NCBI GenBank assembly: GCA_002399405.1
Contig: DHDP01000002.1
Span: 328,229-392,228 of the forward strand
Direction of reading: 5' to 3'
DNA from: Treponema sp. UBA4873
GTDB lineage: Bacteria; Spirochaetota; Spirochaetia; Treponematales; Treponemataceae
DNA: 64,000 nt
The translations under genes and the position numbers were made by a program. Positions 50,030-58,974 of this stretch are shown one piece after another (position 1 is the first letter of the stretch; each line of letters opens with the position of its first letter). Below the pieces are notes generated by a model. It saw only the letters and a program-made list of their open reading frames with translations, did no database searches and was not told the DNA's origin.

Positions 50030-52174
50030 ATGGAGTCTATTCTTTCTTCCCTTAATGAGCAGCAGCAGAATGCAGTCAGGCAGACTGAAGGATATGTCCG
50101 CGTTATGGCCGGTGCCGGTTCGGGTAAAACCCGGACGCTTACTTCCCAGTACTGCTATCTTGTAAATGAAGTGGGAATTGCTCCGGGAAATATCCTGTGC
50201 GTTACGTTTACGAACCGCGCGGCAAACGAAATGAAATTTCGAGTGCGGAAGCAGCTAGGTGATTTGGACTTGGGGTATATCTGTACGTTCCATGCGTTCT
50301 GCGTCCAGCTGCTCAAAGAAGACATAAATGTGCTCAATTATCCGAAGAATTTCGTTATTATGGACACTGAGGACGAACGGGAAATTCTGCTGCGAATTTT
50401 CGACGACATGCATCTTACGCTGCGCGATACGACGATCCAGCGTACAATCGATGACGTGCTGGAAACGAAGAAAATGAAGGCTGATTCGTATATCAACGAC
50501 ATATACCGCCTGAATAACGAACAGCTGCGCGAACGGTTTAATATGATAAAGGACAGGGACGACCAGATTTTTGCGCGCTACATCTACGAACAGAAAAAGT
50601 GTTTCGGCCTGGACTTCAATGACCTTATCAATTTTGCGACGTATATTCTCGAAAATTTTCCGGCAGTCCGCGGGAAATGGCAGGACCGGATGGAATACGT
50701 TATGGTCGACGAATTCCAGGATGTGAGTAAAAAGCAGTACCGTATAGCGCAGATACTTTCCGCAAAGCATGAAAATCTGTTTATTGTGGGAGACAGCGAT
50801 CAGACAATATATTCGTGGCGCGGGTCTCACGTAAAACTGTTTCTTGATTTCGACAAAAAATATCCGGGTGCACGGACGTTTCTGCTCACGGAGAACTACC
50901 GTTCTACGCCGCAGATTCTTACCGCGTCGAATACGCTCATTGCAAAGAACACGGTGCGCTATCCCAAGACGCTTACTCCGGTGAATCCCGACGGGCAGAA
51001 GCCGCTTTACTGCCACTGTAAGAACGAACAGGAGGAGGCGCTGTGGATTTACGGACAGATACGGGCGCTGGCGGAATCAGGTGTGAAATACGGTGATATC
51101 GCCGTTTTGTACCGGGCTCATTATCTGTCGCGGCCGGTGGAAGAATGCTTCATTGAGAAGGAGATTCCCTATAAGTTCTACAGCGGCATAGAGTTTTACA
51201 GCCGCCGCGAAATCAAGGATCTGGTGTGCTATCTGCGCATGCTGACCGCAGCCGACGATATCGCGTTCCTCCGCACGATCAATACGCCGTCGCGTAAAAT
51301 CGGCAAGAAAAAGATAGAGGCACTCAAAAATGAAGCCGAGAGTAAAAACATTTCACTGTACGAGGCGTTGAAACAGCTGGCCGATTCCCCGCTGTTTGCC
51401 GGAACAAACGCATATCAGTATATAGACGCTATAGATTCGCTGCGCGAAACGTACAGCAGCATGCCGCTCGGTACAATACTGCAGGCCGTTATGGATAAGA
51501 CCGGCTACGAGGCGTATCTCCGCCTGCAGAGCGATCAGGACAGACTCGATAATGTTGCCGAGTTCCGCCGCGCTGTGGAAACGGCCGGTCAGGACGACGA
51601 CACGAACCTTGCGGATTTTCTGACGCACATCGCTTTGTTTACCGATCTTGACCGCGAGTCTGAACAAAACAACGTAAAACTCATGACGATTCACACGGCG
51701 AAGGGGATGGAATTTCCGTATGTGTTTATATGCGGTATGAATGAAGGCGTGTTTCCGTCGCGGAAAACAATATCGCCGGAAGACATGGAAGAAGAACGCC
51801 GCATTGCATATGTCGCAATGACGCGTGCCGAAAAGGAGCTGTTTTTATCCGATTCCGAAGGAACCGCGAACGACGGAATATTCAAATATCCGTCGCGGTT
51901 CATATTCGATGCCGGGCTTGAAAACCTGCGGCTGGAACATCAGCTGGATAAGTCGCTTGTTGAGCAGACGACGAAAATCATTACGTACAGCGAGGAACAG
52001 CTTAAACTGATGGGTACTCTGCTCGAAGTAAATATGCGCATTCATCACGACGTTTTCGGCGACGGTACGATTACTGCGGTAAATAAAAAGGACGGTTGTT
52101 ATTTTGTTAAGTTTGATTCAATTAAAACGCTCCGCAGCATCAGATTCGAGATAAAACTGACTGTGATTAACTGA
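50030..52174 (+). CDS. UvrD/PcrA-family DNA helicase
   Basis: A 714-residue superfamily 1A 3'-5' helicase. Q motif SLNEQQQNAVRQ, motif I MAGAGSGKTRTL (Lys33), motif Ia CVTFTNRAANEMKFR, motif II YVMVDEFQDVSKKQY, motif III VGDSDQTIYSWRG, motif IV LTENYRST, motif V MTIHTAKGMEFPYVF and motif VI RRIAYVAMTRAEKEL are all present. It is closest in arrangement to PcrA/UvrD, which act in repair and in clearing replication forks. The start at 50030 (GGAG just upstream) matches the family; the open frame upstream adds 22 unrelated residues. The C-terminus ends with a beta-rich Tudor-like piece (GDGTITAVNKKDGCYFVKFD), as in PcrA. Confidence 0.94.
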   Translation: MESILSSLNEQQQNAVRQTEGYVRVMAGAGSGKTRTLTSQYCYLVNEVGIAPGNILCVTFTNRAANEMKFRVRKQLGDLDLGYICTFHAFCVQLLKEDINVLNYPKNFVIMDTEDEREILLRIFDDMHLTLRDTTIQRTIDDVLETKKMKADSYINDIYRLNNEQLRERFNMIKDRDDQIFARYIYEQKKCFGLDFNDLINFATYILENFPAVRGKWQDRMEYVMVDEFQDVSKKQYRIAQILSAKHENLFIVGDSDQTIYSWRGSHVKLFLDFDKKYPGARTFLLTENYRSTPQILTASNTLIAKNTVRYPKTLTPVNPDGQKPLYCHCKNEQEEALWIYGQIRALAESGVKYGDIAVLYRAHYLSRPVEECFIEKEIPYKFYSGIEFYSRREIKDLVCYLRMLTAADDIAFLRTINTPSRKIGKKKIEALKNEAESKNISLYEALKQLADSPLFAGTNAYQYIDAIDSLRETYSSMPLGTILQAVMDKTGYEAYLRLQSDQDRLDNVAEFRRAVETAGQDDDTNLADFLTHIALFTDLDRESEQNNVKLMTIHTAKGMEFPYVFICGMNEGVFPSRKTISPEDMEEERRIAYVAMTRAEKELFLSDSEGTANDGIFKYPSRFIFDAGLENLRLEHQLDKSLVEQTTKIITYSEEQLKLMGTLLEVNMRIHHDVFGDGTITAVNKKDGCYFVKFDSIKTLRSIRFEIKLTVIN

Positions 52175-52197
52175 CCGGGTGTGATATACTTCCGCAT

Positions 52198-52491
52198 ATG
52201 GAACATTCAAAATTAGTGTTGCTGCTCGTACTCTTTATCGCGGCAGGCATAGTCTTTAGCGCAGTCGGCCTGTGTTTACTTTCTGAAAAATATCTTAATC
52301 AAATTGGCGGCAAGCGGGCGATGGGAAAAGCTGCCGGATGGTCGGCATTCGGTATCGGTGTGCTGACGATTTTTACCGGCATTTTTATATTTTCCGTACC
52401 GTCCGTACTTGAATACATCATCGTCGGGTATCTTGGAATTTTATTTATTGCAGCGTGCGCGGCGATGATAGTTGTAAAATTGAAGAAGTAG
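52198..52491 (+). CDS. Small membrane protein, three predicted helices
   Basis: A 97-residue hydrophobic protein with membrane segments at about 5–27 (LVLLLVLFIAAGIVFSAVGL), 48–68 and 72–92. A short loop SEKYLNQIGGKRAMGKAAG is positively charged. It resembles small DUF3784-like membrane proteins only in general layout; no function can be given. It starts 23 nt after the helicase stop without an obvious ribosome site, so it may be read through from that gene. A hairpin at 52496–52519 follows. Confidence 0.6.
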   Translation: MEHSKLVLLLVLFIAAGIVFSAVGLCLLSEKYLNQIGGKRAMGKAAGWSAFGIGVLTIFTGIFIFSVPSVLEYIIVGYLGILFIAACAAMIVVKLKK

Positions 52492-52495
52492 ATTG

Positions 52496-52519
52496 GCCCG
52501 GAAAGGTGATCCGCCGGGC
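52496..52519. terminator. Hairpin between convergent genes
   Basis: GCCCGG (52496–52501) pairs with CCGGGC (52514–52519) in the 32-nt gap between the small membrane protein gene and the convergent acetyltransferase gene. Short stem, weak T run. Confidence 0.4.
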
Positions 52520-52523
52520 AGAT

Positions 52524-53339
52524 TTATATTCTGTTTTTTTCCATCCACTTTACGGCAAAGTCGACGAGGCTCCTTTGATTGATTAATTTACATACGGCAT
52601 TGCCGACTCTGCCTGTGGTTACGCTGTTTTCCTTTTCGTAGTCGTTTCCCAACTTTTCAAAATCGTCCGATGAGATGTCTATATCCTCGAATTCTTTCCA
52701 GCAGACAGTTCCGTTTTCCTGTACCGGCATCCCGTTTTTTATTGTTTTCTTTGCCGGATAGTCGGCCAGGTACTCCGCCAGATGCAGCGAAGTATTGTTT
52801 TCGTTTCCGACGCCGATTAATAATATTGATCCGTCCAGGTCGTATATTCTTCCCAGCGGGCTTTGTTTGTTCATTGCATAATCGAAGTGGTCATCCTGAA
52901 TTATAAACTCTTTGTTTTTTCCCCAGGCGGCGAATGAAACCTGCGGATGAGAGCTTCTTAGGACCGATTTTTGTTTTCGGAACGTTTCCGGGATTTTTTC
53001 TATCCCTCTCGTCGGCGTTAAATCCTTGTCGAAGCAGGGCATCTCTTTTCTGATTGTCTCAATCCATGCCTCCGGCACCGGCGGGTTGCACCAGTTTGCG
53101 GGATCGGACAAATCTCCCGAATGGGCGGGCATTATTAAAGTGCCTTTTCCGGTGAGTACGGTTTCAAGCGCGAGAATAACGGAGACGGCTCCGCCGCACA
53201 CCCATCCTAAAGAGCTCAACGAAGTGTGGGCAATGAGGACCATTCCCGGTTTTACTCCCAGTTCAGTAAAATCCCTCTCAAGGGATGAAATCGTATTCGG
53301 GCCGTTTGGTGATTGTGCTATTGTCTTTTCTTCACTCAT
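52524..53339 (-). CDS. AAC(3)-family N-acetyltransferase
   Basis: A 271-residue protein of the aminoglycoside 3-N-acetyltransferase fold. Marker segments are VLIAHTSLSSLGWVCGGA (pantetheine-binding), LIMPAHSGDLSDPANW, FRKQKSVLRSSHPQVSFAAW with the conserved His, and GSILLIGVGNENNTSLHLAE. Many chromosomal members of this family (YokD-like) have no proven drug substrate, so resistance should not be assumed. The ATG at 53339 has CGGAG upstream; a longer open frame adds 21 residues without family support. It stands alone between two hairpins. Confidence 0.88.
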   Translation of the reverse strand: MSEEKTIAQSPNGPNTISSLERDFTELGVKPGMVLIAHTSLSSLGWVCGGAVSVILALETVLTGKGTLIMPAHSGDLSDPANWCNPPVPEAWIETIRKEMPCFDKDLTPTRGIEKIPETFRKQKSVLRSSHPQVSFAAWGKNKEFIIQDDHFDYAMNKQSPLGRIYDLDGSILLIGVGNENNTSLHLAEYLADYPAKKTIKNGMPVQENGTVCWKEFEDIDISSDDFEKLGNDYEKENSVTTGRVGNAVCKLINQRSLVDFAVKWMEKNRI

Positions 53340-53400
53340 TTTTATACTCCGTTTTTTGTTCCGCCGAAAAAGCGGTATGTTATACGCTGCCGGATGATTC

Positions 53401-53455
53401 AAAAAAAGGCCGTCCCGAATGTGAATCTTCCGGGACGGCCCTTTTCTTTTTTACC
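53401..53455. terminator. Terminator of ppdK
   Basis: GGCCGTCCCG (53408–53417) pairs with CGGGACGGCC (53431–53440). On the minus strand, the direction of ppdK, it is followed by seven T; the plus side also has a T-rich run. Confidence 0.85.
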
Positions 53456-53469
53456 TGCTGTAAGTCAAA

Positions 53470-56331
53470 TTATTTCTTTGCTTTTTTAGCCGGCTTTTTC
53501 ACTGCTGCTGCTTTTTTAGCAGGAGCCTTTCTTACGACTTTCTTTTCAGCGGCTTTTTTGACAGGTTTCTTTGCAGCAACCGCTTTTTTAGCAGGCGCTT
53601 TCTTTGCCGCGGGCTTTTTAGCAGCGGCAGCCTTTTTGGCAGCTTTTGCTTTGGCGATTGTGCGGATTACAGCCTGCGCTCCGGCGAGACGTGCAATCGG
53701 TACGCGGAACGGAGAGCATGAAACGTAGTTAAGGCCGATGTCGTAGCAGAGAGCGATGGATGCTGGATCTCCGCCGTGTTCGCCGCAGATTCCGAGGTGG
53801 AGGTCGGCTTTTACCGAGCGGCCTTTTTCTTCCGCGATTCTCATGAGAGAACCCGGTCCTTCGGCATCGAGCGTCTTGAACGGATCATCGTCGAGAACGT
53901 TCTGTTTGAGATATGACGGGCAGAACTTGCCGTAGTCGTCGCGGCTGAAGCCGAACGTTGTCTGCGTGAGATCGTTTGTACCGAAGCTGAAGAAATCAGC
54001 ATATTCTGCAAGCTGATCAGCGGTAAGAGCTGCGCGCGGGAATTCGACCATCGTGCCAATTTCGAACTTGAGTTTGGTATTTCTGTCTTTGTTTACTTTT
54101 GCAATAATAACTTCCGCCTGTTCGCGGATCTGTTTGATTTCGCGGTATGTCACGACGTTCGGAATCATAATCTGGACGTTGTGTTTGATTCCCTGTGCAG
54201 CCGCGTCGGCGCATGCAAGAGCGATCGCTTCGACCTGCATCTCGTAGATTTCCGGATACGTGATTGCGAGACGGCATCCGCGGTGACCGAGCATCGGGTT
54301 CGCTTCCTGGAGCGATGCAATCTTTACATTGAGAGCCGCAACGCTGATTCCCGTCGCTTTTGAAAGCTCTGCAATTTCTTCTGCAGCACCCGGCTTCGGA
54401 ACGAACTCGTTGAGCGGCGGGTCAAGAAGACGGATTGTGACCGGTCTTCCTTCCATAGCCTTGATGATTCCGAAGAAGTCTGTCTTCTGAAGCGGAAGAA
54501 TCTTCTTGAGAGCCTCTATGCGCTGCTCTGTATTGTCGGCAAGAATCATTGCGCGGAACGACGGGAGTTTTGCCGGGTCGAAGAACATATGTTCCGTGCG
54601 GCAGAGACCGATGCCGTTTGCACCGAACTTGAATGCGTTCTGTGCCTGATCAGGCTGGTCGGCGTTTGCGCGGACTTCGAATCCTGTAACAGTGTGGCCG
54701 TTGATTTTGCGGACGGATGCTGTGCGGACTCCATCAGCCCATTTGAGGAACGTCTCGAGTTCGCCGGAGATTGTTGCCGGAACTACAGGAAGAATGCCTG
54801 CATAGACTTTTCCGGTTGTACCGTCGATTGTGATGTTGTCGCCTTTCTTGAATGTTTTTCCGCCGATGACGCATTCGTTTGCGTTCGGGAACGTAACGGC
54901 CGCGCATCCTGAAACGCACGGAGTGCCCATACCGCGTGCGACGACTGCGGCATGCGATGTGCGTCCGCCCGTCGACGTGAGAATACCCTGAGAAGCCACC
55001 ATGCCGGCAATGTCTTCCGGTGATGTTTCCTTGCGGACGAGAAGAACTTTCTTTCCGTCTTTTGCCCATTTTTCCGCTTCGTCGGCCGTGAAGACAATCT
55101 GTCCTGAACCGGCTCCCGGAGATGCGTTCAAACCTTCTGCGATGGCTGCGGTTGCTTTTACGGCTTTGGGATCGAGAGCCGGATGAAGCAGCTGATCAAG
55201 CTGTTCGGGTTCTACACGGAGAAGCGCTTCGTCCATTGTAATCAGTTTTTCTTTTACCATTTCTACAGCCATTCTGACGGCTGCCTGGCCCGTGCGTTTA
55301 CCGTTGCGGCACTGGAGCATGAAGAGTTTTCCTTCCTCGACGGTGAACTCCATATCCTGCATATCGCGGTAATGTTTTTCGAGTTTTGCGCGGATGTCGC
55401 AGAGCTGTTTGTAAATTTTCGGGTTTGTTTTTTCAAGCTGGGAAAGTTTTTCAGGAGTGCGGATACCTGCAACGACGTCCTCACCCTGTGCGTTCATAAG
55501 ATACTCGCCCATGAAAATATTCTCGCCGTTTGAAGGATCGCGGCTGAAGCAGACGCCTGTTCCCGACGTCTCGCCTTTGTTTCCGAAGACCATTGCCATA
55601 ACGGTAACGGCTGTTCCTTTCAGGCCTTTAATGTTGTTGAGTTCGCGGTATTTGATTGCGCGCGTGTTCATCCATGAACCGAAAACAGCGTTGATGGCGT
55701 GCCACATCTGCTCTTTCGGGTTCTGCGGGAAATCTTTGCCCGTATGCTGTTTGTAGAGTACTTTGTATTTGCCGACGAGCGTCTGAAGGTCGCTCGTATC
55801 CATTTCGGTGTCGAGTTTAATGCCTTTCTTTGATTTGACTTCGGAAATAGCTTCTTCGAATTCGTCGTGCGGAACTCCCATCGCTACGTCGCCGAACATC
55901 TGGATGAAACGGCGGTATGCATCCCAAGCGAAGCGCGGATTGTTCGTCTTTTTTGCAAGACCTTCAACCGATTTGTCGTTGAGTCCGAGGTTGAGAATTG
56001 TGTCCATCATGCCGGGCATGGAAATAGCAGCGCCGGAGCGGACGGAAACGAGCAGCGGGTCCGTCGGATCGCCGAGCTTTTTGCCCATCGACCGTTCGAG
56101 TTTTGCGAGATACGTATCTACATCCGAATTGAGGGTTACAGGATATTTCTTGCCGTTGTCGTAGAAATATTTGCAGACATCTGTCGAGATTGTGAATCCT
56201 GACGGAACCGGAAGGCCGATTGAAGCCATTTCGGCAAGGTTAGCACCTTTGCCGCCGAGTTCGGCTTTCATTCCTGCGTTGCCTTCCGCTTTTCCGTCAC
56301 CGAAAAAGTAAACATACTTTGCTTTAGCCAT
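53470..56331 (-). CDS. ppdK: Pyruvate,phosphate dikinase with histone-H1-like tail
   Basis: A 953-residue PPDK that interconverts pyruvate + ATP + Pi and PEP + AMP + PPi, a glycolytic step in many anaerobes. Order: nucleotide-binding domain (VSVRSGAAISMPGMMDTILN), swivelling domain with phospho-His460 in TSTGGRTSHAAVVARGMG, and the PEP/pyruvate TIM barrel (GLCRTEHMFFD) with Cys849 in LGICGEHGGDP. The enzyme proper ends near residue 892. Residues 893–953 are an added Lys/Ala/Pro tail of repeated PAKKA/AAKKP units, like histone H1 or the tails of bacterial nucleoid proteins, not part of PPDK. A strong terminator follows the stop. Confidence 0.96.
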   Translation of the reverse strand: MAKAKYVYFFGDGKAEGNAGMKAELGGKGANLAEMASIGLPVPSGFTISTDVCKYFYDNGKKYPVTLNSDVDTYLAKLERSMGKKLGDPTDPLLVSVRSGAAISMPGMMDTILNLGLNDKSVEGLAKKTNNPRFAWDAYRRFIQMFGDVAMGVPHDEFEEAISEVKSKKGIKLDTEMDTSDLQTLVGKYKVLYKQHTGKDFPQNPKEQMWHAINAVFGSWMNTRAIKYRELNNIKGLKGTAVTVMAMVFGNKGETSGTGVCFSRDPSNGENIFMGEYLMNAQGEDVVAGIRTPEKLSQLEKTNPKIYKQLCDIRAKLEKHYRDMQDMEFTVEEGKLFMLQCRNGKRTGQAAVRMAVEMVKEKLITMDEALLRVEPEQLDQLLHPALDPKAVKATAAIAEGLNASPGAGSGQIVFTADEAEKWAKDGKKVLLVRKETSPEDIAGMVASQGILTSTGGRTSHAAVVARGMGTPCVSGCAAVTFPNANECVIGGKTFKKGDNITIDGTTGKVYAGILPVVPATISGELETFLKWADGVRTASVRKINGHTVTGFEVRANADQPDQAQNAFKFGANGIGLCRTEHMFFDPAKLPSFRAMILADNTEQRIEALKKILPLQKTDFFGIIKAMEGRPVTIRLLDPPLNEFVPKPGAAEEIAELSKATGISVAALNVKIASLQEANPMLGHRGCRLAITYPEIYEMQVEAIALACADAAAQGIKHNVQIMIPNVVTYREIKQIREQAEVIIAKVNKDRNTKLKFEIGTMVEFPRAALTADQLAEYADFFSFGTNDLTQTTFGFSRDDYGKFCPSYLKQNVLDDDPFKTLDAEGPGSLMRIAEEKGRSVKADLHLGICGEHGGDPASIALCYDIGLNYVSCSPFRVPIARLAGAQAVIRTIAKAKAAKKAAAAKKPAAKKAPAKKAVAAKKPVKKAAEKKVVRKAPAKKAAAVKKPAKKAKK

Positions 56332-56436
56332 TTGATTACTCCATATATGGAAAAAGATAATATAATAAAATATTACATTGAAAAGTGAGCACTGTCAATT
56401 GTACGCATTTTTCAACGATTTTTTTGCGACGAAAAA

Positions 56437-57156
56437 TTATTTAGACTGAGAATTACCGCCGAGATACGCATGACGAATCCGCTCGTCGTTGAGAAGTTCT
56501 TTCCCCGTTCCCGATAACGTAATGCGTCCTGTTTCCATAACGTATCCGTAGTCCGCGATTTTCAGAGCCGCGCGCGCGTTCTGTTCGACAAGAAGCACTG
56601 TCGTCCCCTGCGCGTTTATTTTCAGGATGATGTCGAATATGTCTTTGACGATGAGCGGGGCAAGTCCGAGCGACGGTTCGTCGAGCATGAACAGTTTCGG
56701 GCGCGACATAAGTCCGCGTCCGACTGCGAGCATCTGCTGTTCGCCGCCGGAAAGCGTGCCGGCGCTCTGCTTTAGGCGTTCTTTGAGGCGCGGGAAGAGG
56801 TCGTATACCATTTCGCGGTCCTTTTCGATTTCGGCTTTGTCGTCGCGGTGATATGCGCCGAGCGTGAGGTTTTCCCAGACAGACAGATTAGGGAAAATGC
56901 GGCGGCCTTCCGGAACGAGCACGATTCCCTGTGAAACGATCTGCTTCGTCGTAAGACCGGTAAGTTCCTCTCCGTTCCATTTAATACTGCCGCTGCGCGG
57001 TTTTACCAGTCCCACAATCGAATTGAGTGTCGATGATTTTCCCGCGCCGTTTGCTCCGATGAGCGTGACGATTTTTCCGTCGGGAACGTCGAGCGAAATA
57101 CCCTGGAGGGCGTGTATGCCGCCGTAGTAAACCTGTAAGTCGTGCAGTTCAAGCAT
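56437..57156 (-). CDS. livF: Branched-chain amino acid ABC importer ATPase LivF
   Basis: A 239-residue ATPase. Walker A is LIGANGAGKSSTLNSIVG, the signature is LSGGEQQMLAVGRGLMSRPK and Walker B is LFMLDEPSLGLAP. It starts eight bases before the end of livG with GGAGG upstream, so it is coupled to it. Together with LivG it drives uptake of leucine, isoleucine and valine or related amino acids. It is the last gene of the livJ–livH–livM–livG–livF set. Confidence 0.95.
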   Translation of the reverse strand: MLELHDLQVYYGGIHALQGISLDVPDGKIVTLIGANGAGKSSTLNSIVGLVKPRSGSIKWNGEELTGLTTKQIVSQGIVLVPEGRRIFPNLSVWENLTLGAYHRDDKAEIEKDREMVYDLFPRLKERLKQSAGTLSGGEQQMLAVGRGLMSRPKLFMLDEPSLGLAPLIVKDIFDIILKINAQGTTVLLVEQNARAALKIADYGYVMETGRITLSGTGKELLNDERIRHAYLGGNSQSK

Positions 57157-57916
57157 TTGTATCCTCCGTGCCGAGATATGCGTCGATTACTTTCTGGTTG
57201 CCGCTGATTTCTTTCGGCGTGCCTTCCGCAATCGTGTTGCCGTATTCGAGAACGTACATGCGGTCGCATATTCCCATGACAACCTGCATGTGGTGCTCAA
57301 TAAGCAGAATGGAAACGCCGAAATCGGTGCGTATCTTTTTTATGAATTCCATAAGCTCTTCCGATTCCTGCGGATTCATTCCGGCGGCCGGTTCGTCGAG
57401 CAGCAGCAGTTTAGGCTGAGTTGCAAGGGCACGTACTATTTCGAGACGCCGCTGTTCGCCGTACGGGAGCGACGTAGCGCTGTCGTATGCGTGTTCCCTG
57501 AGGTTTACCTGCTCGAGGAGATAGAGCGCGTGTTCCTTCGCTTTCTTTTCGCGGCTGCTGTAGTTCGGCAGATGAAGGACTGATTCGAACAGATTGAAAC
57601 GTGCGCGCAGATTTTCCGCGACCATCACGTTTTCAAGGACGTTCATTTCGCTGAAAAGTCTGATGTTCTGGAACGTGCGTGCCAGCCCGAGGACCGTAAT
57701 CTGATGCGGCTTGAGTTTCGTAATGTCCGTTTCATCCCAGAAAACGGCACCGCTCGTCGGTTTGTACACGCCGGTAATCATGTTGAACGCCGTCGTTTTT
57801 CCTGCGCCGTTCGGACCGATGAGACCGATTATCTCGCCGTCGTTTACTTTGAGGTTCAAATCGTTGACCGCGGTGAGACCGCCGAATTTTATAGTTGTGT
57901 GAATGCACTGTAACAT
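57149..57916 (-). CDS. livG: Branched-chain amino acid ABC importer ATPase LivG
   Basis: A 255-residue ATPase with Walker A LIGPNGAGKTTAFNMITGVY, signature LPYGEQRRLEIVRALA and Walker B LLLLDEPAAGMNP. The C-terminal extension ISGNQKVIDAYLG is typical of LivG. The ATG at 57916 overlaps the livM stop (TGATG). The frame is open further upstream over livM, but family length and the overlap fix this start. Confidence 0.95.
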   Translation of the reverse strand: MLQCIHTTIKFGGLTAVNDLNLKVNDGEIIGLIGPNGAGKTTAFNMITGVYKPTSGAVFWDETDITKLKPHQITVLGLARTFQNIRLFSEMNVLENVMVAENLRARFNLFESVLHLPNYSSREKKAKEHALYLLEQVNLREHAYDSATSLPYGEQRRLEIVRALATQPKLLLLDEPAAGMNPQESEELMEFIKKIRTDFGVSILLIEHHMQVVMGICDRMYVLEYGNTIAEGTPKEISGNQKVIDAYLGTEDTNA

Positions 57917-58974
57917 CAGATTTTCTCCCCGCGGTTTTTGATTTTCGGCACAAGGCCGGTTTTTGCAAGGTAATCCCACGAGAATTCGCTGGTCCCCATA
58001 AGACCGCGCTGGCGGTAAATGACGACGATCATAAGAAGGAGCGAGAAGACGACCATGCGGAGTCCCGGGAGTCCGTCGGTTTTGACGACGATAAAGTTCA
58101 GCGGACCGTCGAGGAACCGCAGGAATTCCATGAGCACCGTGACGACGATCGATGCGATGACTGAACCTGTTATACTGCCGTTGCCGCCGAGCACGACAAT
58201 CAGCAGGATGTTGTAGGTAAGACTGAAGACGAACATTTTCGGATCTATAGTCTGCATGAGGTGGCCGAGCAGCGCGCCGCCGATGCCCGCCATAAAGCCG
58301 GAGATGACGAAGCTCACCGTTTTGATGTGCGCGATGTCGATGCCCATTGCCTGTGCGGCAATTTCGTTGTCGCGGACGGCCTTGAGCGAACGCCCGAATG
58401 CCGAATTGATGAGCGCCACCATGAAGATGATCGCGAGCGCGGCGCATCCCCAGACGACGTACGTTGTCGAATATTTCGGAAGCCCTTTGAGCCCCAGCGC
58501 GCCGTTCGTGACGCTCTGCAGATTCGTGATGACGACGCGGATGATTTCCGCGAAACCGAGCGACGCGATTGCAAGGTAGTCGTCGTGAAGCCGCAGAACG
58601 GGCAGGCCTATCAGGAATGCGAATAACGCAGCTCCGCAGCCTGCAAGCAGCAGAGCCGGCAGAAACGGAATCTGTACATTGGCGAGCCACGGTACAATCG
58701 GTTCAAGGTAAAAGTTTACGACTTTCTGCGCGGGACTCATCGTGAGCAGCGCGCATATGTACGCACCGATTGCCATAAAACCAGCGTGTCCGAGCGAAAA
58801 GATACCGGTGAATCCGTTGAGCAGATTCAGCGAGAGCGCGAGAATGATGTAGATTGCGCAGAGATTGAATACCCTCAGCGAAAAGTTATCGAAGAAATTA
58901 TTGGCGGTGATTATGAATGCAACGGCCGCCGCAATTGCAACTGCCGTAAGGATTTTTTTTGTTTTAGTATTCAT
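57916..58974 (-). CDS. livM: Branched-chain amino acid ABC importer permease LivM
   Basis: A 352-residue permease with about nine helices. Marker sections are LLNGFTGIFSLGHAGFMAIGAY, FLIGLPVLRLHDDYLAIASLGF and the cytoplasmic SAFGRSLKAVRDNEIAAQAM followed by FVISGFMAGIGGALLG. It forms the channel with LivH, whose gene it overlaps by four bases. The C-terminus has a short basic tail NRGEKI. Confidence 0.95.
   Translation of the reverse strand: MNTKTKKILTAVAIAAAVAFIITANNFFDNFSLRVFNLCAIYIILALSLNLLNGFTGIFSLGHAGFMAIGAYICALLTMSPAQKVVNFYLEPIVPWLANVQIPFLPALLLAGCGAALFAFLIGLPVLRLHDDYLAIASLGFAEIIRVVITNLQSVTNGALGLKGLPKYSTTYVVWGCAALAIIFMVALINSAFGRSLKAVRDNEIAAQAMGIDIAHIKTVSFVISGFMAGIGGALLGHLMQTIDPKMFVFSLTYNILLIVVLGGNGSITGSVIASIVVTVLMEFLRFLDGPLNFIVVKTDGLPGLRMVVFSLLLMIVVIYRQRGLMGTSEFSWDYLAKTGLVPKIKNRGEKI

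Noticed and set aside
52524..53339. Aminoglycoside resistance gene
   Set aside because: Fold matches AAC(3) but many chromosomal relatives have no drug activity; nothing mobile surrounds it, so resistance is not claimed.
57149..58690. 513-codon version of livG
   Set aside because: The first 258 codons lie over livM in another frame and are Arg/His-rich nonsense; family start is at 57916.
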